From CALBZE01 sp036381255 (lineage in GTDB: Bacteria; Gemmatimonadota; Gemmatimonadetes; Longimicrobiales; RSA9): a stretch of 64,000 nt of DNA. The stretch spans positions 7,199 to 71,198 of the forward strand of contig DASVDG010000135.1 in assembly GCA_036381255.1 (NCBI GenBank), in the 5' to 3' direction. The position numbers and the translations under genes were made by a program. This document shows positions 47,951 through 54,711 of the stretch, piece after piece. The notes beneath the pieces were generated by a model. That model was not told where the DNA came from. It made no database searches and saw only the letters and a program-made list of their open reading frames with translations. The first letter of the stretch is position 1; each line of letters begins with the position of its first letter.

Positions 47951-49026
47951 CCGCCGCGCCGCTCTCCGTCCTGCACCTCGACGCCGGCCGCGTCTGGGCC
48001 GGCGGGCAGAACCAGGTCCGGCTGCTGATGCGCGGACTCGCCGCGCGCGGCGTCCGCCAGCTCTGCCTGTGCCCGCGCGGCAGCCCGCTCGAGCGGCGCC
48101 TCGCGGCGGAGGGGCTGCCGGTCCGCGGCATCGCCTGGCGCGGCGGCGCGGACCCGCGGGCCGCGTTCGCCATCGCCCGGGCGGCGGGCGGCTACGACGT
48201 CGTCCACGCCCACGACGCGCACGCGCTCCAGGTCGCGGTCCTGCCCGCGCGGCTGCGGCGCACCCCCGTCGTGGCGGCGCGGCGGGTCCACTTCACGACC
48301 TCCGCGCGGAAGTGGAACCTGGCGGACCGCGTCGTCTCGATCTCGGAGACCGTCCACGACGCCCTGCTGCGGAGCGGCGTCGATGCCGACCGGATCCGCG
48401 ACGTGTGGTCCGGGATCGACGCCGACGAGGTCGCCGCCGCTCCGCCGCTCGACCCGCCGCTCCGCACGCGTCTCGGCCTCGACGCCGACGCGTTCCTCGT
48501 CGGCAACATCGGGCACCTGCACCGCTACAAGGGGCAGACCGTGATCCCCGCGGCGGCCGCGCGGCTGCCGGACGTGCACTGGGTCATCATCGGCGAAGGG
48601 CCGCAGCGGGCGGCGATCGAAGCGGCGATCGAGGCCCACGGCGTCGCCGGGCGGGTGCACCTGACCGGGCTGCTCCCGGACGCGCGCCGCGCGCTCCGCG
48701 AGCTCGACGTCTTCGCCTTCACCTCGCCCGACGAGCCGCTCGGCACGAGCGTGCTCGACGCCATGGCCGCGGGCGTCCCCGTCGTCGGCGCGGACGCGGC
48801 CGGCTCGCGCGAGATCCTCGCGCCCGTCCACGCCGCGGCGGGCACGAGCCTGTTCCCGGCCGGTGATCCGGACGCGCTCGCCGCCCGCGTCCGCCGGCTC
48901 CGCGAGGCGCCGGCGCTCCGGGACGCCGCGCTCGCCGCGCAGCGGAGCCGGCTCGACGACTACCGCATCGAGCGCACCGTCGAGCGCACGCTGGCGGTGT
49001 ACCGCGAGCTGGTGGAGGCGGGATGA
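47947..49026 (+). CDS. GT4 glycosyltransferase
   Basis: 359 aa. VLHLDAGRVWAGGQNQVRLL at the start, VVHAHDAHALQVAV, then VGNIGHLHRYKGQTVIPAAA and the donor-site PDEPLGTSVLDAMAAGVPVVG. Overlaps the upstream GT4 by 4 nt and the acyltransferase by 4 nt. The similarity in the first 20 residues to envelope/LPS glycosyltransferases and the context argue for core or O-antigen-like synthesis. Confidence 0.88.
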   Translation: MTAAPLSVLHLDAGRVWAGGQNQVRLLMRGLAARGVRQLCLCPRGSPLERRLAAEGLPVRGIAWRGGADPRAAFAIARAAGGYDVVHAHDAHALQVAVLPARLRRTPVVAARRVHFTTSARKWNLADRVVSISETVHDALLRSGVDADRIRDVWSGIDADEVAAAPPLDPPLRTRLGLDADAFLVGNIGHLHRYKGQTVIPAAAARLPDVHWVIIGEGPQRAAIEAAIEAHGVAGRVHLTGLLPDARRALRELDVFAFTSPDEPLGTSVLDAMAAGVPVVGADAAGSREILAPVHAAAGTSLFPAGDPDALAARVRRLREAPALRDAALAAQRSRLDDYRIERTVERTLAVYRELVEAG

Positions 49027-49985
49027 GCGGACGCGCGCCGACCCTGGCCCACCGGCTCGAGTACACGCTGTTCCGGATCGCCGCGGCCGCCGCCGGCCTC
49101 CTCGGCGACGGCGCGGCCGGCCGACTCCTCGCCGCGGCCGGCCGCCTCGCGTACACCCCGCTCGGGATCCGCCGCGCCGCGGTCGAGGCGCACCTGCGGC
49201 GCGCGTTCGCCGACCGCGACGCCGCGTGGATCCGCCGGACCGCCGCGGCCGCGTACGCGCACCTCGGCCGCGAGGGCGCGGCGCTGATCCGCCTCGCGGC
49301 GCTGGACCGCGACCGCGTCCTCGCGCGCACCGAGGTCGAAGGACTCGACGCGTTCCGCGCGGCGCTCGGCGGCGGCCGCGGGCTCGTCCTCGTGACCGGC
49401 CATCTCGGCAACTGGGAGATCGGAGGCGCCGCACTCGCCGCGCGCGGCATCCCGATCGACGTCGTCGCGCAACGGCAGTCGAACCCGCTCTTCGACCGCG
49501 CGATCGTCGCCGCGCGCGAGCGGCTCGGAATGCGCGTGATCGAGCGCGGCCGCGCGACGCGCGAGGGGCTGCGCGCGCTGCGCGCGGGCCGCGTCGTCGC
49601 GCTCGTCGCCGACCAGGACGCGAGGCGCGCGGGCGTGTTCGTCCCGTTCTTCGGACACCCCGCGTCGACGCACCGCGGCCCCGCGCTGCTTGCGCTCCGC
49701 ACCGGCGCGCCCCTCTTTTTGGGGACGGCGCTGCGCACGCCCGCCGGCGGGTACCACGTGCGGCTGGAGCCGGTCGAGGTCGACCGGTCGGGCGAGAGCG
49801 AGGACGTCGTCCGGCGGCTGACGGAGGCGTTCACGGCGCGCCTCGAGGCGGCGATCCGCGCGGCGCCCGACCAGTATTTCTGGCATCATCGACGGTGGAA
49901 GACGCGGCCGCCGGAGGAACCGGCGGCCGGCGAGCCCGGTATAACCGCCGGACCCGAGACGTCCGGGCGGCGGCCCAGGGGATGA
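49023..49985 (+). CDS. LpxL/HtrB-like lauroyl acyltransferase
   Basis: 320 aa. Family of lipid A late acyltransferases that transfer a fatty acid from acyl-ACP. The catalytic HxxxxE motif is HLGNWE, preceded by GRGLVLVTG; VALVADQDARRAGVFVPFFGHPASTHRGPALLAL is the second conserved block, and PDQYFWHHRRWKTRPP is the typical C-terminus. Together with the MsbA-like exporter and GT9 enzymes it indicates that the cluster makes and exports a lipid A-core-like glycolipid. The N-terminal membrane-associated segment is less hydrophobic than in E. coli LpxL. Confidence 0.9.
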   Translation: MSGRAPTLAHRLEYTLFRIAAAAAGLLGDGAAGRLLAAAGRLAYTPLGIRRAAVEAHLRRAFADRDAAWIRRTAAAAYAHLGREGAALIRLAALDRDRVLARTEVEGLDAFRAALGGGRGLVLVTGHLGNWEIGGAALAARGIPIDVVAQRQSNPLFDRAIVAARERLGMRVIERGRATREGLRALRAGRVVALVADQDARRAGVFVPFFGHPASTHRGPALLALRTGAPLFLGTALRTPAGGYHVRLEPVEVDRSGESEDVVRRLTEAFTARLEAAIRAAPDQYFWHHRRWKTRPPEEPAAGEPGITAGPETSGRRPRG

Positions 49986-50007
49986 GACCGGAAAGGCCCG
50001 AGCGACC

Positions 50008-51600
50008 TTGATTTACATCTGCATTCCGACCTACAACGAGGAGCGGACGATCGGGGTGATGCTGTGGAAGATCCGCACGGTCATGGCGGAGTTTCCACGC
50101 GATTACCAGATCCTCGTCGCGGACGACGCCTCGACCGACGCCACGCCGGAGATCCTGGAGCCCTACACCCGGATCCTCCCGCTGACCATCTTCCGCGCCG
50201 ACGAGCGCAAGGGGTACGCGGCGTCGCTCGAGCTACTGCTCCGCGAGGCGGTGCGACGGTCGTCGTATCCCAAGCGTGACGTGATCGTCACGCTCCAGGC
50301 GGACTTCACCGATGAGCCGGACGAGATCCCGACGCTCGTCAAGCGGGTCGAGGGCGGCGCGGACCTGGTGACGAGCGGCGTCCGGGTGGGGCTCGACCAG
50401 GCGCCGCGCCCCGTGCGCTGGGCCCGACGCGTGCTCGGGCTGCTGCTCCGCCGGATGAAGTGGCCCGACGAGGTCTCCGACCCGATCTCCGGGTTCCGCG
50501 CCTACCGCCTGATCACCGTGAAGAAGGCGCTGGCCGCACGCGGCGGCGCGCCGCTCATGGAGTGGGATGGTTGGGCCGGCAACGCCGCGCTGCTTCGCGC
50601 CGTCGCACCGTTCGCACGGCGCATCGAGGAGGCGCCGGTCACGCTGCGCTACGACCGGCGCCGCCGGCCGACACGGTTCCGCGCGTTCGATGCCGGCCGC
50701 GACGTGCTCCGCTTCATGCGCACGGCCGCGCGGCGTAACGGGCACGCGCCGCGGCATCCCGCGCGGTCCGGCCGCCGGCCGGACCGGCCCCGGGACGCCG
50801 AGGCCCGATCGGGCGTCGCGGAGACCGAAGCAGCCGCGAGCGCGCCAGCCCGCGACGGGCGCGGACGCCGAGGCGACGGCGATGCGGCGCGCGGCAGGAG
50901 CCGCGGCGGCCGTCGCGGCGACGCGGGCCGGGAGCGGACGCGAGGCACCGCGGACGATGGCACCCCCCCGACGTCCGGGTCCGCGGGGCGTCGCCCACGG
51001 AGCGGCGCGGGCCGCCGACGCAGGGCCTCCGCCGACGACGGCGCGACCGCGCAGGCGGACGCCGGCACCCCGCCGTCCGGGGCGGAGACGGCCGATGCGA
51101 GCTCACCCGGCCGCGCGGCATCGGGCGGGGAGCCGCGCCGCCAGGGCGCGCGCGGTCCGGCGCCGGCGGCGAATGCGGCGGCGGAGGATGCGCCGGACGA
51201 ATCCCGGCCGACGGCACGAAGGTCGCGGGGCCGGAGCTCCGGCGGCGGCGACGCCCGGAGCCGGCGCTCCGAAGCCGAAGCGGCGAGCGGCCCGGAAGCC
51301 GGCACCCCGCAGCGCGAGGCCGCGGAAACGGCGACATCGGAGCCGGGGAGCGAAGCGGCCTCACAGACGCCGCGCGCGCCTGCCGGCCGGCGCTCGGGCG
51401 CCACGCGGCGCGGAGGGCGCCGGGGCGGCCGGCGCGGCGGGTCGAACCGGAACGGCGGGTCCGCAAGCGGCGAATCCGCGAATGACGGGTCCGCGAGCGG
51501 CGGTTCCGCGAATGGCCGGTCGGACGACGGCGGCGCCGCCGGTCCGGGCGCCGTCGCCGGGGTGCCGGGGCCGGAAAATCATGGGCAGTCGAAGGAGTAG
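50008..51600 (+). CDS. GT2 glycosyltransferase with a long disordered C-terminal tail
   Basis: 530 aa. Residues 1-230 are a GT-A fold of the dolichol-phosphate mannose synthase type: MIYICIPTYNEERTIGVML, ILVADDASTDATPE, QADFTDEPDEIP and SDPISGFRAYRL. Residues from about 240 to the end (nearly 290 aa) are low complexity, rich in Arg, Gly, Ala, Ser and Asp, with RRGGRRGG and SANGRSDDGG-type runs; this part is surely disordered and highly charged. No membrane helices follow the catalytic domain. Start is TTG at 50008, preceded by GGAAAGG 11 nt upstream; no ATG or GTG fits without extending into a stop. Confidence 0.82.
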   Translation: MIYICIPTYNEERTIGVMLWKIRTVMAEFPRDYQILVADDASTDATPEILEPYTRILPLTIFRADERKGYAASLELLLREAVRRSSYPKRDVIVTLQADFTDEPDEIPTLVKRVEGGADLVTSGVRVGLDQAPRPVRWARRVLGLLLRRMKWPDEVSDPISGFRAYRLITVKKALAARGGAPLMEWDGWAGNAALLRAVAPFARRIEEAPVTLRYDRRRRPTRFRAFDAGRDVLRFMRTAARRNGHAPRHPARSGRRPDRPRDAEARSGVAETEAAASAPARDGRGRRGDGDAARGRSRGGRRGDAGRERTRGTADDGTPPTSGSAGRRPRSGAGRRRRASADDGATAQADAGTPPSGAETADASSPGRAASGGEPRRQGARGPAPAANAAAEDAPDESRPTARRSRGRSSGGGDARSRRSEAEAASGPEAGTPQREAAETATSEPGSEAASQTPRAPAGRRSGATRRGGRRGGRRGGSNRNGGSASGESANDGSASGGSANGRSDDGGAAGPGAVAGVPGPENHGQSKE

Positions 51601-52444
51601 CAGGACCTTGAATTCACTGATCCGCACCACCGCGATCGCAGCGGCGGCCCTCATCGCCTCGAGCGCGCAGGCCGTCGCGCAGACGCCGATCGGGCGCCCG
51701 GTCGCGGCCGAGGAGCCGAAGCCGGAGCCGACCGTCGCGCCCGTGCCGTTCGGGCCGGGCGAGCGCCTCGGCTACCAGGTCCGGCTCGGCATCTTCGGCG
51801 AGGTCGGCGAGGGCGCCATGGAGGTCGTCGGCGTGGACACGATCCACGGCCGGCCGACGTATCACCTGCGGTTCGACCTTGAGGGGAAGGTCCTCTTCGC
51901 CGAGGTCGACGACCGGCTCCAGTCGTGGCTCGACGTGTCGAGCCTCGTCGCGCGCCGCTTCGAGCAGGACCAGAAGGAGGTCAACTTCGAGCGGCACCGC
52001 ATCTTCGACTTCTTCCCCGAGCAGGGCCGCTACGAGCGCGTCGACCGCGAGGGCGGCGGCGAGCTCGCGACCGACCAGCCGCTCGACGACGTGTCGTTCC
52101 TCTACTTCGTCCGCACGCTCCCGCTCGAGGTCGGCGAGACGTACACGCTGAACCGCTACTACAAGGCGGACGGCAACCCGGTCACGATCCGGGTCCTGCG
52201 CAAGGAGACGATCACCGTGCCCGCGGGCACGTTCGAGACGATCGTGGTCCAGCCGATCATCCAGACCGACGGACTCTTCGGCGAGGGTGGCGAGGCGGAA
52301 GTCTATTTCACGGATGACGAGCAGCGGCTCCTCATCCAGATGAAGTCGAAGGTCCCGGTCATCGGCCACCTGAGCCTGCACCTGAAATCGTACACGCCGG
52401 GCGCGCGACTCGCCGCGACGCCGACCAGCGAAGCCGGTACGTGA
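51581..52444 (+). CDS. Exported DUF3108 protein
   Basis: 287 aa. Signal peptide (LIRTTAIAAAALIASSAQAVAQ) then a beta-rich domain of the DUF3108 type: PGERLGYQVRLGIFGEVGEGAMEV, YHLRFDLEGKVLFAEVDDRLQSW, GTFETIVVQPIIQTDGLFGEGG and VYFTDDEQRLLIQMKSKVP. These periplasmic or outer-membrane-associated proteins are often encoded with cell-envelope genes; the function is unknown. Start: ATG at 51581 overlaps the GT2 stop by 20 nt; a TTG at 51608 would also give a good signal peptide. The stop overlaps the next GTG start (GTGA). Confidence 0.85.
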   Translation: MGSRRSSRTLNSLIRTTAIAAAALIASSAQAVAQTPIGRPVAAEEPKPEPTVAPVPFGPGERLGYQVRLGIFGEVGEGAMEVVGVDTIHGRPTYHLRFDLEGKVLFAEVDDRLQSWLDVSSLVARRFEQDQKEVNFERHRIFDFFPEQGRYERVDREGGGELATDQPLDDVSFLYFVRTLPLEVGETYTLNRYYKADGNPVTIRVLRKETITVPAGTFETIVVQPIIQTDGLFGEGGEAEVYFTDDEQRLLIQMKSKVPVIGHLSLHLKSYTPGARLAATPTSEAGT

Positions 52445-53406
52445 ACGCACCCGACGACGGGATCGACACCTCGCGCATCCGTACCGTCCCGGTGACGGAG
52501 CGTCCCAACAAGGTCCGCGCGGAGGAGTTCGCCCGGCCGCCGGCGGCCGGGCGCAGCTTCGCGGCGTTCCTGGACTCGCTCCCGGACATCCTCCAGGCGC
52601 GGAGCTTCCTCGCGGTCGCCGACGCCGTGGCCGACGCGGCGCGGGCCGGCCGCGCCGTCGTGTGCATGGTCGGCGGGCACGTGGTCAAGACCGGCCTCGG
52701 CCCGGTGCTGATCGACCTCGTCCAGCGCGGCGTCATCACGCACCTCGCCTCGAACGGCTCGGCCGTGATCCACGACTACGAGATGGCCCGCTGGGGCGGG
52801 ACCAGCGAGGACGTCGAGGCGGGGCTCGTCGACGGCAGCTTCGGCATGGCCGAGGAGACCGGCCGCGAGATGAACGAGGCGATCCGCGAGGGCGCGCGCC
52901 GCGGCTGGGGGCTGGGCGAAGCGCTGGGGCGCGCGCTCGAGGCGCGCGACGACCTGCGCCACCCCGAGCTTTCGCTGCTGCTCGCCGCGCGCCGCGCCGG
53001 GATCCACTTCACCGTGCACGCCGCGATCGGCGCGGAGATCATCCACCAGCACCCCGCCGCCGACGGCGCCGCGATCGGGCAGACGAGCCACACGGATTTC
53101 CGGCGCCTCTCCGCGCACCTCGAACGGCTCGACGGCGGCGTCGTCCTGAACATCGGCTCCGCCGTCGTCATGCCCGAGGTCTTCCTGAAGGCGCTCACCA
53201 TCTGTCGCAACGTGAACGGCGGGTGTCCGCGCGCGTTCACGGCCGCCGACTTCGACATGATGCGCCACTACCGGCCGCGCGTGAACGTGGTCGAACGGCC
53301 GACCCGGACGGGCGGCGGCGAGGGCTACCAGATCACGGGCCACCACGAGATCATGGTCCCGCTGCTGGCGTGGGCGGTCGTGGAGCGGTTGGAGCGGCGG
53401 GGCTGA
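52441..53406 (+). CDS. Deoxyhypusine-synthase-like protein
   Basis: 321 aa. Resembles the deoxyhypusine synthase (DHS) family: VVCMVGGHVVKTGLGPVLIDLVQRG, THLASNGSAVIHDYEMA, IHFTVHAAIGAEIIHQHP and LNIGSAVVMPEVFLKAL form the NAD-binding fold. The catalytic lysine motif of eukaryotic DHS (WGK near the C-terminus) is not visible, and bacteria lack the usual eIF5A target, so it more likely acts on another amine substrate such as in the homospermidine-type branch, or has a different role. GTG start overlapping the DUF3108 stop places it at the end of the polysaccharide operon. Copy B of the 92-bp repeat follows. Confidence 0.7.
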   Translation: MNAPDDGIDTSRIRTVPVTERPNKVRAEEFARPPAAGRSFAAFLDSLPDILQARSFLAVADAVADAARAGRAVVCMVGGHVVKTGLGPVLIDLVQRGVITHLASNGSAVIHDYEMARWGGTSEDVEAGLVDGSFGMAEETGREMNEAIREGARRGWGLGEALGRALEARDDLRHPELSLLLAARRAGIHFTVHAAIGAEIIHQHPAADGAAIGQTSHTDFRRLSAHLERLDGGVVLNIGSAVVMPEVFLKALTICRNVNGGCPRAFTAADFDMMRHYRPRVNVVERPTRTGGGEGYQITGHHEIMVPLLAWAVVERLERRG

Positions 53407-53451
53407 ATCCTCCCGGTCGGAGCGGGATCCCACGCTCCGGCGGACCCGGTC

Positions 53452-53543
53452 ATACGGAATGCGCCGGAACCGTTTCCCTCATTGGACTCGACCGGCGCGC
53501 GACTCGCCGCCGGGACCGCGAAGGGTTCACGCGAAGTCCGTAT
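53452..53543. repeat. 92-bp interspersed repeat, copy B
   Basis: Exactly 92 bases, 85% identical (78 of 92) to copy A at 28125-28216. The ends ATACGGA and TCCGTAT are inverted; the left half extends the match loosely (CGCCGGAACC against the right arm's CGCGTGAACC). It lies 45 nt after the DHS-like stop, between convergent genes, and its last base is the first base of the VOC remnant's stop codon. Confidence 0.75.
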
Positions 53544-53763
53544 CAGACCGCCTCCGGCAGCGGTTCGACGGCGCTCGGGTCCATCCAGACCAGCTCCCGG
53601 ATGTGCCCGTCCGGGTCCTGGAAGCCGTGCGGGTCCATGAAGCCGTGGTCCTGCGGCTCGCTGTACGTCGCCCCGCCGGCGGCGACGGCGTTCCGGACGG
53701 TCTCGTCGATCGCCTCCCGGGTATGGGGTTCGCACCACGCATCAGGGTGCGCCCATTCTGCGC
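53543..53763 (-). pseudogene. VOC/glyoxalase-family gene remnant
   Basis: The minus-strand frame ending at the TGA 53545-53543 reads EPHTREAIDETVRNAVAAGG, then EPQDHGFMDPHGFQDPDGH and IRELVWMDPSAVEPLPEAV, the C-terminal half of a vicinal-oxygen-chelate (glyoxalase/PhnB-like) protein. It has no start codon and is closed upstream by a stop at about 53770. The first half of the domain is missing. The 92-bp repeat abuts the 3' end exactly, so insertion or recombination at the repeat may have caused the loss of flanking sequence. Confidence 0.65.
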
Positions 53764-53821
53764 TTCACGGGCGCGACGAACGGGAGCCGCCGGAATCGAC
53801 AGAGAACCGAAGGCGTGACTT

Positions 53822-54421
53822 TCAGGGGTCCGGGAAGAGCTCGGAGAGAGGGATCTCCAGCCCCGGCAGGAGGTCCGGCGCGGTGAGGACCGCGTCGGCG
53901 CACACGGCGACGGCATCCGCCTGCGGGCGGTGCACCGTGACCGTGCGGGTGCGCGGGTCGACGACCCAGACGATGCGGGTCCCGGCATCCAGGTAGGCAC
54001 GGACCTTCTCGCGGATTCCGCCGGCCGAATTCGACGGGGACACCACCTCGACGGCGAGGTCGGGGGCGATGCGCCAGAAGCCGGGAACGGCGTAGCCGCC
54101 TTCGGGGATTCGAGCCCTCGACACGAACGCGACGTCGGGGCCGCGGACGGTCGGCGGATCGTCGGACAGGATGAATCCGACCTCGGGGAGGACGTCGCCG
54201 AGGCCGGTCGCGCGGGCGTACGCATCGAGCGTCGCGGCCACACGCATCTGTGCGCGCGAGTGCGGCGGCGCGGGGCGCGGCTCGCGGACGAGACGGCCGC
54301 GCACCAGCTCGACGTGGTACAGGTCGTCCTTCGGGAGACGCTGGTACTCCTCGATCGAGACCGGCCGCTCATCGTCGGCCGACGGCGTGCGCTCCTCGAT
54401 GTCGCCGTGCTGGCGTGTCAT
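53822..54421 (-). CDS. Uma2-family (DUF820) putative endonuclease
   Basis: 199 aa. Restriction-endonuclease-like fold of the Uma2 family, common in many copies in cyanobacteria and some soil bacteria. Motifs: VSIEEYQRLPKDDLYHVELVRGRLVRE, GPDVAFVS, PDLAVEVVSPSNS and REKVRAYLDAGTRIVWVVDP, giving the PD-(E/D)xK-like D...E-x-V pattern. The biological role is poorly known (DNA repair, defence or transposon remnants). GGGAGGG lies 4 nt before the ATG, and only 11 nt further upstream begins the 8-bp tandem repeat. Confidence 0.88.
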   Translation of the reverse strand: MTRQHGDIEERTPSADDERPVSIEEYQRLPKDDLYHVELVRGRLVREPRPAPPHSRAQMRVAATLDAYARATGLGDVLPEVGFILSDDPPTVRGPDVAFVSRARIPEGGYAVPGFWRIAPDLAVEVVSPSNSAGGIREKVRAYLDAGTRIVWVVDPRTRTVTVHRPQADAVAVCADAVLTAPDLLPGLEIPLSELFPDP

Positions 54422-54432
54422 CCGGCCCTCCC

Positions 54433-54504
54433 GTGGCGTCGTGGCGTCGTGGCGTCGCGGCGTCGTGGCGTCGTGGCGTCGTGGCGTCGTGGCGTCGTGG
54501 CGTC
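54433..54504. repeat. Nine tandem 8-bp units upstream of the Uma2 gene
   Basis: Nine units of GTGGCGTC (plus strand), eight identical and the fourth with one change (GCGGCGTC). It lies 12 bp upstream of the Uma2 start, just behind its Shine-Dalgarno, in the promoter or leader. Such repeats change length by slippage and may vary expression of the gene. Confidence 0.8.
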
Positions 54505-54711
54505 GTCGCGAATGTACGCGCGGCCTCCCGCGGCAGCCATGGCAGTTTGGGACGATCCGATCCGCGGCGCGGGTGGGCGGTCGGGTGCGGGGGCGGAGGC
54601 CGGATGGGCGGCGCTCAACATCTCGGCGGACCCACGCGTCCTGTACACGAGGGAGGGGCAGCGGATGGACGAACCGGCTCGAGTGCCGGCGATGGAGGAG
54701 ATAGAGTCGAT

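Larger units (their letters stand above)
53407..53821. other. 415-base stretch without an intact gene
   Basis: Holds copy B of the 92-bp repeat (53452-53543) and, directly joined to it, a VOC-family gene remnant on the minus strand (53543 to about 53763). The remaining bases next to the Uma2 stop show nothing recognisable. Confidence 0.6.
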
